From Tetradesmus obliquus (taxonomy: Eukaryota > Chlorophyta > Chlorophyceae > Sphaeropleales > Scenedesmaceae), in contig CP126191.1 in NCBI GenBank assembly GCA_030272155.1, forward strand, positions 2,750,501 through 2,814,500: a stretch of DNA of 64,000 nt. The letters are read 5' to 3'. Below, one piece after another: positions 23,225 through 35,382 of this stretch (its first letter is position 1; every line of letters begins with the position of its first letter). The translations under genes and the position numbers were made by a program. The notes beneath the pieces are model-generated. The model saw nothing but the letters and a program-made list of their open reading frames with translations. It had not been told where the DNA came from and made no database searches.

Positions 23225-26200
23225 GCCAGCTGCACAATCACCCTGATGCTGTCCCGCATGGCGCAAGCCTGAGTACAGATGCTGGCTCTGTCCTTGCTTG
23301 CACTGCTGCACTGTGTGTGGCTGCCCACACCCCATTATGGCCAACTGCGCGCAGGTAAACAGATCGCCCGCTGCCCTCTAGGCTTCGGACTAAACTACAA
23401 CTGTCAAAGTGTCACCCATATCGTGTTTAATTGTCACACAAAGCAACACCCCAAGCGCCCTCACCCTGTGAGCAGGTCGTAGGCCTCGCTGCAAACAACC
23501 CACATCAATCCACCAAACTCAAACAAAATACATCGTCCCTCGGTGCATGACAAAGCAACAGACAAAGCCTCACTCACCCTGTGAGCAGGTAGTAGGCCTC
23601 GCTGCAGTTGCTGGCGCGGTACTTGCTGATGGCCTGCTGCAGATCCGCGGCAGCGATGTAGCTGGTGAACGCGCTGCCACTGCTGCTGCCGCTGCTGCTG
23701 CTGCTGCTGCAGCCGTCAGGCAGCTGGCCCACGCGCTGCTGGAAGCGGGTGTGGCCCGCGCAGGCCTGCAGACGTGAACATGCAATTAAAGCGTGTTGCA
23801 AGCAGCAGCAGGGGTTGTTGAGTGTTGTTGGCGCTGCCCGTAGTGTGGGGCACCGGAGCTAGAGCAACACACGCAGACCGCCTCCTGCGCATTGCAACAC
23901 AGAAACATATCAAACACAATACAGACAAGACAAGCACAGATAGGACACAGCAGCCGCTGCAACAAAAACAGCACAGTGCGCTCACCGCCATCTCCTTGCG
24001 CTGCGCCTCTGCTGCGCGCCCCCACTGCATCGCCTCAAGTATGCAAATGCAGAAGTAACACAAGGTGTTGTTGTACAAGCACAGTACCGATGACAATGCT
24101 GCTACCACTCACCGCCATCTCCTTGCACTGCGCGTCCGCTGCACGCCCCCACTGCATCGCTTCGGCGACTCGAAAAGGACAACAGCCATCTAAACCCAAT
24201 GAAACATGACAATCACACACACACACGTCACAGCACAGTGCGCTCACCGCCATCTCCTTGCGCTGCGCCTCTGCTGCGCGCCCCCACTGCATCGCTTCGG
24301 TGACTCGCAAAGCACAACAGCCATCGAAAACCATTTGATCACGACAAGCACACACACACACACACGTCGCAGCAGCAGCGCCGTCCTCACCGCCATCTCC
24401 TTGCGCTGCGCCTCTGCCGCGCGCCCCCACTGCATCGCTTCGGTGACTCACAAAGCACAACAGCCATCTAAACCCAATGAAACATGACAATCACACACAC
24501 ACGTCACAGCACAGTGTGCTCACCGCCATCTCCTTGCGCTGCGCGTCTGCTGCCCTGCCCCACTGCATCGCCTCCAGCAGCCAGCGCGCCACCTCAGGCT
24601 GGCCAGCCAGCAGCCCGTGGTGGGCCCCCACAGCCGCCAGGAAGTTGCCGCTCATGTGCGGGAAGCGCAGGTCTGACAGCAGCCCGGCTGCAACACCCTG
24701 CAGCTGGGAGAGGCCCGCAGGGTCTGTGGCACACTGCCTGCAGGTGCAAGCAAAGCAGTTGCAGAAAGCAGAAGGTGAGGCTTGGGTATATGACAGTGTG
24801 TGTAGCTGTGGCGCTACACACCTGACACACCTGGATCCATACCAGGGTACGGTCAACATCTAGGTGCAATAGCTGCGTGGCCCTGCCTGCACCCTGTCGC
24901 AGACTCACTTGAGCTGCGCCGCCAGCCATCTGGCAACCACAATGTACACAAGTTGCTTGCTACGATTTACTACGTTTCTCCACAAACATCCCTGCCTGAA
25001 CCGTATATGTTGAATACTCACTTGAGCTGTGCCACCAGTCAGCTGGCCACCACCACGTACACCACACCTGCTTGCATGCCCTCACCACGCAATCTTGTGA
25101 GCATTCTCTCTGCTCCACACACTCACTTGAGCTGCGCCGCCAGCCAGCTTGCCACCACCACGTGCACAAATTGCTTGCCTCAATCCACTTCTTCTGATCT
25201 CACACATCCCTGCCTAAACCCTATTGGTAAAATACTCACTTGAGCTGCGCCGCCAGCCAGCTGGCCACCACCACGTACACCACGTTCTCACTGGCAGCCG
25301 CCAGCTGCCCGCAGCCCAGCAGCCGCGTGACCGCCTCAGCAGGCAGGCTGGCCCACTGGGCCCTGCTGGCCCTGCTGGTCCAGGCCTCATCCAGGTTGGC
25401 AAAGCTGTGCAGCACGCGCTCGTGCGCTTTCTGCAGAGGATGCATACGAATAGAAGTTTGAAGTGGCAAAGAGGGTATGAGGATTGGTAGAATGGCGATG
25501 TCTCTCTGCATATTGACTGCTGCAAGCGCCTACGCTGGATGTTGTGCATCGCAATACCCAAACAAACACCCCTGCTGTGAACGGCTCCGTTGCGCACCTC
25601 CACCACTGCCGCGAAGGCCTCCACCTCCCGCAGCCCGGCAGGCAGCCGCACACTACACATAACAAAATAACACCAAAAATTACCCCAAACCCCTGCATCT
25701 GCACACGCACCTCCACCACTGCAGCAAAGGCCTCCCCCTCCCGCAGCCCAGCAGGCAGCCGCACACTACACATAACAACATAACAGTAACACCCAAGACA
25801 ACAAAACACCCCCGCATCTGCGCGTGCGCACCTCCACCACTGCAGCAAAGGCCTCCCCTTCTCGCAGCCCGGCAGGCAGCCGCAGCAGTGCCAGTGCAGT
25901 GCCCCAGGCCAGAGCCTTGGGGTCCAGCCCCAGCAGGTGGCTGCGGCACGCCTCCACACACACACGCAGCTGGTACCTGCAGGAAACCACAACGCGCATG
26001 AATGTATGTGCCAGGCCGGAGAAGCAACATGCTGCTGGTTGGCTGTAAAGAAGATGCGGAAGAATGGCCGATTGTGGCGGCAACTGCAACTGCCGGCCGT
26101 TGCACTGCCTGCACCCTTCAACAGGCTCAGCTGCTGAGTGAGAACTTTTCTGTCATATCGGCAGCTGCTATGCTGCAAACGTCGGGCTTGAACCCTGCTC

Positions 26201-26717
26201 AAGCGACGTGTACAAACCATGCGGTTGTTGCGTGTTGTTGTTGCTGCTGATGCACAGCATCTTTCCTGCAGCCTGCAGCCGCACCGCCAGCAATTCTGAC
26301 GCACCTGTCAGCCAGCACCATGGTCGCCAGCAGCTGGTCGGGGTCTGCATCTTTGGGCACGCTGTTGGCGTATGCTGCCACCAGCATTGCCTTAGCAGCA
26401 GGCAGCTCCTCCTCACTCACTGTCAGGCTGAGTGTGTGGCTGCCGCTGGCCATCCAGTTTTGTAACAGCGATTTGAAATAGCCGGACTGTCCTGCAAGCA
26501 CGATGCCATGCACATGGAAGCGCGCGAATTCGGCGCCTTCAGAACTGGTGAGGGTGAGCTGGAAGTCTGAGAGAAAGGGGTCATTGAAGTGCGGGGAGAG
26601 GTCAGGGGCGAAGACTGCGCTGCTGCTGCAGCGAGAGGCTGCTGATATGGATGAGCAGGAAGGTGAGGCGGGCGGGGAGCTGGGGGTGGGGGATGGGGAG
26701 GGCGACGAGGATGACAT
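21509..26717 (-). CDS. BTB/POZ-BACK domain protein
   Basis: Nine minus-strand exons close in phase to 506 residues: 26305-26717, 25832-25976, 25240-25430, 24524-24737, 23578-23765, 22675-22834, 22375-22443, 21916-21944, 21509-21620. After a Ser/Pro leader, residues about 44-137 form a BTB/POZ domain (FNDPFLSDFQLTL, FHVHGIVLAGQSGYFKSLL, then LPAAKAMLVAAYANSVP). A BACK-like helical region follows, with YQLRVCVEACRSHLLG, WASLPAEAVTRLLG and ENVVYVVVASWLAAQLK. The C-terminal part has FTWRLKLTVKPPDPG and the terminal WGWDDFFGPEVY element that I associate with algal BTB-BACK proteins. BTB proteins often act as CUL3 ubiquitin-ligase adaptors; that role is inferred only. An extra exon near 21990-22074 cannot be excluded. 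Three successive donors carry repeat arrays. The upstream neighbour is divergent. Confidence 0.85.
22555..22620 (-). repeat. Copy of BTB exon 6 end
   Basis: On the minus strand this reads a copy of the exon 6 end, with GAGGGTGAGGGGTCGCTGCC and GTGCAG, matching EGEGPLPLGDAAMVQ as EGEGSLPLCDAGKVQ. It lies in intron 6, about 90-115 bp after the real exon end. Confidence 0.7.
22925..22970 (-). repeat. Copy of BTB exon 6 start
   Basis: The minus strand reads CCACTTCTACAACAGCTTCA preceded by a GCAG acceptor, a near copy of the real exon 6 start at 22834. It lies about 130 bp upstream in the gene direction. Confidence 0.8.
23012..23110 (-). other. tRNA-like fragment in BTB intron 5
   Basis: The minus strand contains GTGGCCGAGTTGGTTAGTCC, which fits a type II tRNA D-arm and A box, followed by ACTTTGATTCGAA. 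I cannot fold a full cloverleaf: the anticodon stem does not pair and the T arm is poor. It may be a tRNA pseudogene or the head of a tRNA-derived SINE. Confidence 0.25.
23982..24580 (-). repeat. Five-copy array of BTB exon 4 end plus donor
   Basis: The end of exon 4 (EAMQWGRAADAQRKEMA, then donor GTGAGC at 24523) is repeated downstream in the intron, with copies starting near 24388, 24246, 24109 and 23982; period about 127-140 bp. All copies keep the GTGAG-type donor or close to it and the same reading frame. The spacers hold AACAGCCATC, CATCTAAACCCAATG and (CA)n sequence that is repeated as well. Confidence 0.93.
24907..25275 (-). repeat. Four-copy array of BTB exon 3 end plus donor
   Basis: The exon 3 end encoding VYVVVASWLAAQLK with the donor GTGAGT (real at 25240) recurs at about 25127-25168, 25018-25062 and 24907-24950, period about 108-113 bp. 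The donors are preserved in all copies. Confidence 0.92.
25598..25887 (-). repeat. Three-copy array of BTB exon 2 end plus donor
   Basis: The exon 2 end encoding RLPAGLREGEAFAAVVE with its GTGCG donor (real 25832-25887) recurs at 25711-25766 and 25598-25652, periods about 121 and 113 bp. Confidence 0.92.
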
Positions 26718-27672
26718 AAGACGCCGCTGGTCCCGTTGTGAAGCCAGTTTGGCAAGCTGCTGCTGCTGCTGCCGCTGCTGCTGTTGCTGCTGCTGTCAGC
26801 TGGAGTTGCTGCAATAGAAGCACGGCAGTCGCCAAGAGACAGCAGCAGGCTGGACAGGTTAGACAGAGCATGTGTTGTCAGCAGAATTGTGTGGTGACTA
26901 TGCTTGCTGGGAGGAAGTTAAAGGCTGGCTGGCAGATGGCAGGTGTCTAGGACATGGCAAAAGCTGCTGCACCTGTCCCGACATCAGCTGCTGCCAACGG
27001 CAGGCCTGGGCAGCCAACTCGGCGCCAAAGAATAGAATAAATCAGTTTATAACTTTATCGTGATGATTGTGCGTCGTCAGGAGTGCGAAGCAGTTTGTTC
27101 GGCCCTGCTACATTGCTCTCACCGAGACTTCTCTTCACTATGGTCGATCTTCAGCGCCAGAGCCAGCAGGCAGCAGAAACTTAACATTTAAGCCTACTTG
27201 TTTGGCAAGCAGCTGCCTCGCCGAATAGGCCTGAGGTGCGTCCTTAGCCTGACAATCTTGCAGTGCCTCGGACAAATTTCGTTAAACTTGAGGGCGAAAT
27301 AATAATTCTAAAACATGCACTGTGCAGTGTGAACCAGACACAAGCAACAGCCGTTCAAGAACTAATCCCTACAGCCACAGTTCACAGTGCTTCGAACTTG
27401 CGTATACAGCAGACGAAGGATCAGACATAGTCAAGATCAACACCGAAAGCATGTTTCCAAGACTCTTCTTGGCAATCAAACATGAACAGCACAGTTGTAA
27501 CAGGCACTTTGATGGGACTCCTGCTGGTGCTTTCGCCTGTCGCACTTTGCTTGAGCAGATGCGCCGGTGAACAATGAGGCGTTCTTGAAAGTCTGTACTC
27601 GCGTCTCTTTTCGGAGCTCTCCGCACGATCTTCCCACAGTTTCCTTGCACCCATGCAGTGGTAGTTGCATAC
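26718..27672. promoter_or_regulatory. Divergent spacer between BTB and SRR1-like genes
   Basis: About 950 bp separate the two start codons. The part next to the BTB start is CAG-rich 5' UTR; 27000-27400 is AT-richer and is the likely promoter zone. No defined element is seen, and a 5' exon of the SRR1-like gene may be hidden here. Confidence 0.35.
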
Positions 27673-29650
27673 ATGCCTGTCATGCAGTGCTTGCAAACCA
27701 GAGGCACCGTATGGCACCACAGAACCTGTGTATATCTGAATTCTAATCCCACATCGAGGCGTGGTAGAGGCAGCACTGCTGCTGCCGCTGCTTCAAGCCT
27801 GCGCCAGCAGCAGCAGCAGCTGACGTTGCAACTGGCTGACGTTCTGCAACAGCCACATACGCAGCAAGCTGACAAAGTCGCCTCAGCTGCACAACTAGTG
27901 AACCAAGCTGTTGCAGCGCTGCTTGCTTCACCAGACTGGCTGCAGCTGCAGCAAACATTCCAGCTGGCAGCCAGGCAGCACAACACAGCGGCACAACAAG
28001 CGTTCCAACCAGCCAATGCAAGAAGCAGCAGCAGCAACACAAGCAGGCCGAGTGGCAGCAGCCCCTGGGGCTTTGCCCTGCGGCAACCAAAGCAACAAGC
28101 AGCACAGCAGCCAGAGCAACAAAACAGCAGCAGCAGCAGCTGGCCCACACCAGCACAAGCGCCTCGTCAGCAGCAGCAGCAGCAGCAGCGGCAGCAGCAG
28201 CAATGGGATTGGGCAGGTGTGCAGCAGTTTATGGTGCTTGGCCAAGGCTCGCTGGGCAACCTGTACGCAGACAGCTCAAGAGGCAGCCCCTCTGCGGTGA
28301 GCCACGCAGCGCATGCAGGTGCAGCTTGGCATTAGAGGCACAAGAACATGCTTACTGAGGAGGAGGAGAGAGAAATGCTTCCTCCTTAGCACAAGGCGCA
28401 GCTGAGGCACAGCTGTGTGCCAGCAGTAGCTGCACGTCACCTGCATTGCAGCAACACAGCAGCACAGCTGCTTGCGCTGTGTGCTGTGCTGTTGGTAGAC
28501 ATCCCTGCCTCTGATTTTGCACCCCCCAGCGTCCCTCTTACCCAGCAAGTGCAAGCTGCAGTGCTTTCCCCACACGTATGCATTCGCCAGGCCCTGGTTT
28601 TACCCAACAACTAACCCCTGCATCCTGACTGCTGGCTACAACTCACAACTTGTGATTTGTTCTCAGCTGCCGCCAGCCAGGCTAGGCTTCCGCCTCTTCC
28701 AGCTGGCTCTAGCAGTGGCCCTGCATCAAGCCCTGCTGCCAGGCCTAGCCAGCGCACCAGCAGCATATGACCCCGACTATGACAGCTTTGACCGTGCGCT
28801 GTTGCGCGAGCTAGGGTTTGAGGTGTTGGCGGATGAGCCAAGCTATGGTGTCGCGGGCAGCGGGCCTGCGCTGCTGTACATGCCGTGCTGCCCTCGCGAG
28901 CTGTATGCAGCGGTGCTGGTGAGTAGCGGTGTTGATGCGGTGCGGTCGCAGCTGCTGTGGCAGCCTGGCTAGGTTGTAGCTCTGCGTGGCCTGCAAGCTG
29001 GCACTTGACTGCTAACCTTGTTGTACTTGCACTTTGCATGCAGCGATGCTGGTGAGCGCCAACAGTGTTGCGGCCGCTGCCGCTGTGCGGGTCAGGCTAG
29101 CTCTGTGTGGCAAATGAACGGGCGTGTGACTGCTACTAGCAATCATAGCATGTCATGCTCAACTTTGAGCAGTGTGGTGAGGGAGCATCAGCTGCAGTTT
29201 AGCGGGGGAGCCAGTCCTGCAGTGTGGTGGGCGAGCCACAGCTGTATTGCCTACCAGCACAGCAACCCTGCTGACATGCATTGCCTTGCTGCTTGTTGCC
29301 TATGCTGCCACTGGCCATGTCTGTGGATGCAGGCGGCCAACAATGGCCACCTGCAGCAGTTGGCTGTGTTTGGCACATCCATGCGCTCCCTGGCAGACAC
29401 ACAGGCACTGGTGGCAGCTCTGACAGCAGAACCAGCAGCAAGTGCGGCTGCGCCTGCAGGCAGGTCCAACGTCATCAATCGGATGCTTGATGTCAGCAGC
29501 GCAGAGCAGAGCAGCAGTGCTGTGGCGCAGCAGGGTGATGTGCTGCAGCTAGCGTACAAGCGAGGCTGTGTTCTGGAGGTGCCATGCCCCGACTGCGCTG
29601 CGCATGGCGTAGGCGTTGCTGTGCACCTCTTCCGCACAGCGCAGCTGTGA
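27673..29650 (+). CDS. SRR1-like domain protein
   Basis: Exons 27673-28296, 28667-28918 and 29333-29650 join in phase 0 to 397 residues. The first ~190 residues are Gln/Ser/Ala rich with a basic SRRGRG patch typical of SRR1 N-termini. The SRR1 domain is clear: VQQFMVLGQGSLGNLYADSS, RLGFRLFQLALAVALHQ, YDPDYDSFDRALLRELGFEV, GPALLYMPCCPRELYAAVL, then LQQLAVFGTSMRSLAD. SRR1 proteins act in plant phytochrome B and circadian signalling and in heme or rhythm regulation elsewhere; the biochemical activity is not settled. The C-terminal ~70 residues (CVLEVPCPDCAAHGVGV) are outside the domain. The ATG at 27673 is the first in frame, but a true first exon could lie upstream. Confidence 0.87.
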
Positions 29651-31171
29651 GTCGCTCGCACGGTGTTGTGTTCATTGCGCGAAGCCGTGTCATCAGCGAT
29701 TGATGTTGCTGACGTGCTTTGCAAGCGGCCTGCTCCAGGTTCTTGCAGTCTTGCAGCTGCCCAGCCAGCTGATATCTTGCATGTGCGCTGGTGCCGTGCT
29801 GGGTGTCTAACTGGTCCGGCAGATTTAGTGTGTAACGAGTTGCAGGACGCACACTTTGCAAAGGCACACTGCAAACATGATGCATGGGCAGATTTACTGC
29901 TGGTGAGGTCCCGGACCTAGGGCCTATGCAACTCTCAGGCATCCACCAGCTGCAGCAGGACGCTATCACAGAACACCTGGCATCCGTAGGAACTGCCTGG
30001 CGACTTCAGGCCTCGTGATGCATGCTTGTTAGTGCTAAACGCTGTGTGCTATTCGCCCGAAGCTGGTGTGGACAGCAGTAGTGTTGGGTACAGTTGAGCC
30101 CTGACCAGTTGCCAACTGTCAGCGGCTGTTTCAGCAACGGCCGGGGTCGGATCGTGCTGGCTGTGCCACCATAGCTTGGCTGTGCCACCATAGCAACGGG
30201 ACAAGAAGCTGCCTGTTGTACGTGATCCTGATCATTTGGTGTTACACCATGACGACACCAACCCTGTGTGCCAGTTGTCACGCTGTCCAATACGAATGAA
30301 TCAACAGCCCGATTCTCCTGAAAGAGATGCTGAACATGTAATGCATGCCAGCACCCGCTCCGCACACCAACACACATCAGCCCAAACGCCAACATGCATT
30401 CTACTTGTTGGAAAACAGGGCAGGCGCGCCACAGCAGCACGCACAGCCGTCACCATCATGCATGCATGGATGAACATGCATAAAGCCTTCCTTGGTTGCA
30501 TTGCGTGCAAAACTAGAGCATGCATGCTGTGCGGCGGATCTAAACGGACACAAAACCACAAGTTGAGCAGTCAACATGCACACGAGCAACAGCATTGCTA
30601 GAGTCAGGAGCAGACCACCACCCAGCTCCTTGTGTCACCAGGCAAGCCACACATGCTATTGAGCAGCCAAGTGCATACTCTGCCAACGCCAATCGCCTGT
30701 CTTGCAGGACCTAACTTGACACGCACGTCTCAGACAACAAGTCTGCTATGCAATTGCACTATGCACTAGACACCAAACTACCAGCCTTTTAACACTTTGT
30801 AATGGCCAGGCCAGGCCAGCACCACTGCCGTTACTGTGCGGTGGCCACTTTCGCACGCTGCTCATTCAACCAACACACACAACCGATAAGAACCCCTGCT
30901 CACACCCTCCTGCCGCCCCTGCCGCACCACTGTATGTACCGGTACCAAACCCCCAGCTATCAACAAAACGGGCCCCTGCTGTCGCCTGATCCGAGCCTAA
31001 ACACTAAACCACCTGATCCACCACCGAATAAAACTCGTGCGCCCTCCCTTGCTTACTCAACCTTAGCCTCAATCCCTTCCCCCGCTCCCCTCCCCTCCCA
31101 CACAATCATAGCTGCATGCTGCACCCCAATAGCCCCAGCCAGCACCACACTCGCCGGCTAGCCAGCTACCC
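29651..31171. other. Intergenic, convergent SRR1-like and PAM2-motif gene ends
   Basis: No exon is supported in this 1.5 kb. A 19-bp direct duplication (CTTGGCTGTGCCACCATAG) is seen near 30155-30195. The rest looks unique and non-coding. Confidence 0.5.
29831..29835 (+). terminator. Putative poly(A) signal TGTAA of SRR1-like gene
   Basis: TGTAA lies about 180 nt after the stop codon, a typical distance for this lineage. Confidence 0.55.
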
Positions 31172-34100
31172 TTACCAGCCCCCCACCCCATGGTGCATCG
31201 CCTGCGGGTGCGGGTGGTGCATAGCCGGGTGCTGCTGCTGCTGCTGCTGCTGACCCATGGGCATAGATGGTGGGGCCATAGGCATAGACATGGCCATAGG
31301 GGGCCCTAGCTGATGGGGTGCCAGGAACGGCACAGACAGGCCAGGCATAGGCACTCCCAGAGCACCAGCAGGCGGCATCAGTGGCATGGATGCCATACCA
31401 TGACCACCCCAGCCACCTTGCTGCTCTGCAGCCATCAGCTGCTGCTGCTGCTCGGGTGCATAGCCGCTGCTGCCGCTGTCTGGGTGCAAGCCATAGCCGG
31501 GCGGCGGCTGCTGCTGCATGTGCTGCTGCTGCTGCGGCCATGCGCCAGCCGGCATGCCGCCAGCTGCTGCTGCTGCTGCTGCCGCGGCCTCGTGCTCCTG
31601 CTGCGCCTCTGCATGCCGCACCATCTCCTCTGCTCCCGGGTGCTTGAAGAAGCGGCCAGGACCCGCCTCGCCAAACACAGCCGGGCGCGCCTGCATGAAC
31701 CTAGGCGCTGTGCCGTAAATGGGGTGGTAGTGCACGCCCCAGTCCAGAGGAGTCAGCGCAATGTTGACCTGCAGCTCCTGGGCATCGCCCCACACTGCAG
31801 CCTGGTGAGGGTCCTCAGGCAAGATGCTCAGCAGCATGCGCACCAGCTCGTGCTCGTTGCGCATGTGCTGCTGCGCGGCCTGCGGCGACGGCGGCTGCGG
31901 CTGCGGAGGCTGCACTGCGCCGCGCGCCTGCTGCTGCTGCTGCCGGTGAGGCACGGGGCCAAACCCAGGAGGCGGAGCCTTGCCGCCTGCTGCTGCAGCT
32001 GGCACCTGTGGAACTGCTGGCGGCGCGGCACCACCTGCTCCCGGCGCGCCGCGCACGCCAACACCCACCGCGCCTCCTGCTGCTGCTGCTGCGGGGTCGC
32101 CCGCCACAGCAGCGGAGTGCGGCGCAGGAGCCTTGCTTCCCAGCATCTCCCGCATCTGCTTGTTATCCTCCTCAAGCCTGCTGAAGCTCTCCTGCCACTG
32201 CCGCAGGCTCGCTGCCAGCCCATCTCGCTCCGCGGCAGCCTGCTGCAGCAGATCCAGCTGGCCCCGCAGTGCGCCGTTCTCGTGGAACAGAGCGTCCATC
32301 TGCCCGCGCAGCTGCTGTGCTTGCAGCCGCTCTGATTCAAAGTCTGCGGTGAGTGCCGCAAGGTCTGCCTCCGCGCGGCTGGCGCGGCTGGTGGCAGCAG
32401 AAAGCTTGCCCTCAAAGTCCTGCACAGCACCAGCAGCAGCAGCAACAGCAGCAGGCATAGGTCAGCATTTCCAGCGAGAGAGATGCAACTACGAAGGACT
32501 CTCAACTCTTGACTGCTGTGGCAACTGATGTGGCAAGCAGAAACACTGGCAGAAGTATCACACAAGTGCTTTGCCCCTGCCCGCCGCATGTCAAGCAGCT
32601 GCGCAAGTGTGCAGACCACTCATGCTGCCTTGTTCCTCATCTCGTATCACCGCTTGCTCACCTTGGCGCGCCGCCGCTCAGCCTCCAGTTCCCGCCCCAT
32701 GGCAGCAGCCTTCTCTTCAGCCACCACGCCCCTGGCCTTTTCAGCCTCAAGCTGCGCAGCGCGCTGCTTGCAAGCCGCCTCCTCTCCCTTCAAAGCCTCT
32801 GCCAGCTCAAATAGCTGCGCACTGATTGGCGGCCGCGCTGCTGCCGCGCCGCTGCCGCTGTTGCTGCTGCGCGCCGCGCCGCCGGCGCTGTGCGGCTTGC
32901 TGCTGCCGCCGCTGGCTGCAGTAGTGCCTGTGAGGGCAGTGACTGCAGCTACAGCCGCACTTGCGGCTGCCTTGGCAGCAGTGTCCTGCAAGCTGGCTGG
33001 CCCGTGCTGCTGCTGCTGCTGCTGCTGGGAAGCGGAGTGCAGTGCTGCATTGTCAAACATGCGCTGCTCTAGCTGGTTGCTGTAGATGCTGCCGCTGCGG
33101 CTGGAGCTGCCAGAAGCTGGGCCCGAGCTGGTCACACCTCCTCCAGCCTGGAATGGCACCAGGCCAGACACAGTGGGACTGAACACAGGTGCATTAACAG
33201 ACAGGCCAGCACGTGCCGCAGCTGCTGCTGCTGCCACTGCCGCCTTGCTGCTGGCGCTGCCAGTTGACGTTGGTGCTGCAGGCGGCTGTGCTGGCGCTGC
33301 TGCATGCGGCGCTGCTGGCTCCTCTGCCGCTGGCTTGGCTTCAGGCTGCTGCTGCTGCTGCCTGGCAGCTGCTGGCTGCACTGCCGGGGCTGCTGCCTGA
33401 GCAGCACCAGGAGGAGCTGCACCTGCCTTGATGTGCCTGTCTGCTGCAACAGCAGCAGCTGCAGGTGCTGCTGGTGCTGCGGCTGCTGGAGCAAGCATAG
33501 CTGCAGGTGCTGGCATCTGCTGCATGTGGTGGCTCACACCGTTGCCATCTGCAAATGGCGAGCCAGCCGGCGGCGCATAAGCGGGCTCAAACCCTGCGCC
33601 AAATGCATCAGCGCCACCAAACGCATCCCCAAAGCCATCTGGGTTGCTGTACACGGCTGCTGTGAATGCTTCTGCAGGGATGAAGCCGCCAGGGGCCGCT
33701 GGTGCAGCAGCGTAGCTGCCAAAGCCGCCGTGGCCGGCCCTGCTGCTGCTGTGCGCGCTGACTGCTGCCATGTTAACAGCCTGGCTGGATGGCAGGTGAA
33801 CAGCCTTGTGCGGAGGCTGCTGAACATGCTGCTGCTGCACTGGCACCTGCTGCACTGGCACCGGCACCTGCTGCTGCATCTGCTGCTGCTGTGCAGCAGA
33901 GGAGGCCTTGGCTGCAAGCGCTGTGCTGGGGTTGGGTGGCAGCGACACTGGCGCAGTGGCAACCGGCACACCCTGTGCCGCTGCACTGCTGCCGTTGCTG
34001 TCAGCAGCAGCAGGAGCTGCCGGCTTCAGGTGTGAAGGTGTGCCTGCTGCCCTGCCACCTCCAGTGCCGCTGCTGCGCCTGCCCCTGCCAGATGGGGAGC

Positions 34101-35382
34101 CATGGCGGCCACTTGCTGAGTCACTGCTGCCAGTAGATCCGCTGCGGGCTACGCCAACATGCCTGGGCACGATACGCACCGCATCGCCAGCGCCGCTGCC
34201 CCTGCCGCCGCTGCCCTGCTCAGGCTTGCTTGCAGCTGTAGCTGCTGCTGCTGGCTTGTCGGCCACCTCTGCCTTGCTGGGTGCTGCTGCTGCTGCTGCT
34301 GCCGGAGTACTGCTGGCAGCGGCTGCCTTGCCGCTGTCTGCAGGAGCTGTTGCTGCTGCGCTGCTGCTGCCGGGCTTGCCGCCACGCGCCGGCGCTGCTG
34401 CCTCAGCTGCTGCTTTGGGCAGAGGCGGGATGGGCTCCTGCGGGGCCTGCTGCTTCACTGCTGCTGGCTCCTTTGGCTGCGTGCTTGCAGGAGCCAGGCT
34501 CTGGGGCTTGCGGCTCTGTGTTGCCGCAACAGCACTCCAGCTGCGGCCAGGCTGCTGCGCCTGCGCAGGCTGTTTGTCTGCTGCAGGAGCAGATGCCGCA
34601 GCAGCGGCAGCTGGCGTGCTGGCAGCAGCCTGGATAGCATCGCTGCTGGCCCTGGCGCGGGGAGAGGCACCACCACGGCCTGCTGGCTTGCCACCGCTGG
34701 CGCCGCCCCTGGCAGCTGCAGCGCCCGCAGCTGCTGCTGCAGCAGCGCTGGCAGGCTTGTCCTTGTCCTGCGCTGCAGCCCTTGCCGGCGCTGCCTTGGC
34801 AGAGCTGGCAGCAGCCTGATCCGGCTTACTGCCATCAGCAGAAGCCTTATCCTTGGGCTTGACAGCCTGCTTGGCCCCTGGCATGCTGGTGCTGTTGCTG
34901 CTGATAGTGGTGCTGCTGCTGTTGCTGCCCTGTGCTACCGGGGCGGGGCCTTTGGCGATACTGCCCAGCGCCTGATTCCAACGCGAAGGGTTCTCGCCAA
35001 ACTTTGCTGCTTTGTCTTCCCTGGGAGCGGCGTCGCGAGCGCCAACCTGGTGGTCCTGCTGCAGTTCTGCGTGCTGCGCCTGATCACTGTTTACAGCCTT
35101 GAGCTTGCTGGGGCGCGACTTCCTAGGTCCCTGACCCCCTCCCTTTGCTGTAGCCTGCAGTAGCAGCCGATCAGATGTGCACAGGTGAGTAATGAACCGC
35201 ACAGCACAGGTCAATGGGCTGAGATCCCAGTGGCTGATGCATGGGACGCTGTTTGGTACTTGAACAAAGCTATAAAGTAGAGGTTGTTGATATTAGTGCC
35301 CAAACAAGCGCAGTCAGCAGGCACGGACAAGGGAAGCTTCTCTGCTCACCGCAATGCCTCCTGCAGCGGTCTTCGCCTCCAT
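31172..35382 (-). CDS. Large Ala/Gln-rich coiled-coil protein with PAM2-like motif
   Basis: Three exons, 35350-35382, 32662-35154 and 31172-32419, close in phase to 1257 residues starting MEAKTAAGGIA. I do not recognise the family. Roughly residues 12-780 are low complexity: Lys/Ala/Ser/Pro rich, with RGR and SGRGRRSSG basic patches. Around residue 660 the segment LSVNAPVFSPTV fits the PAM2 consensus (L-x-x-x-A-x-x-F-x-P) that binds the MLLE domain of poly(A)-binding protein. Residues about 790-950 form a long coiled coil crossing the last intron (GEEAACKQRAAQLEAEKARG, EADLAALTADFESERLQAQQ). The C-terminus has a more conserved-looking block (LVRMLLSILPEDP, VHYHPIYGTAPRFMQARP, GPGRFFKHPGAEE) and ends in a Met/Pro/Gln/His-rich tail. 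A cytoplasmic mRNA-related role is inferred only from the PAM2 motif. Confidence 0.75.
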
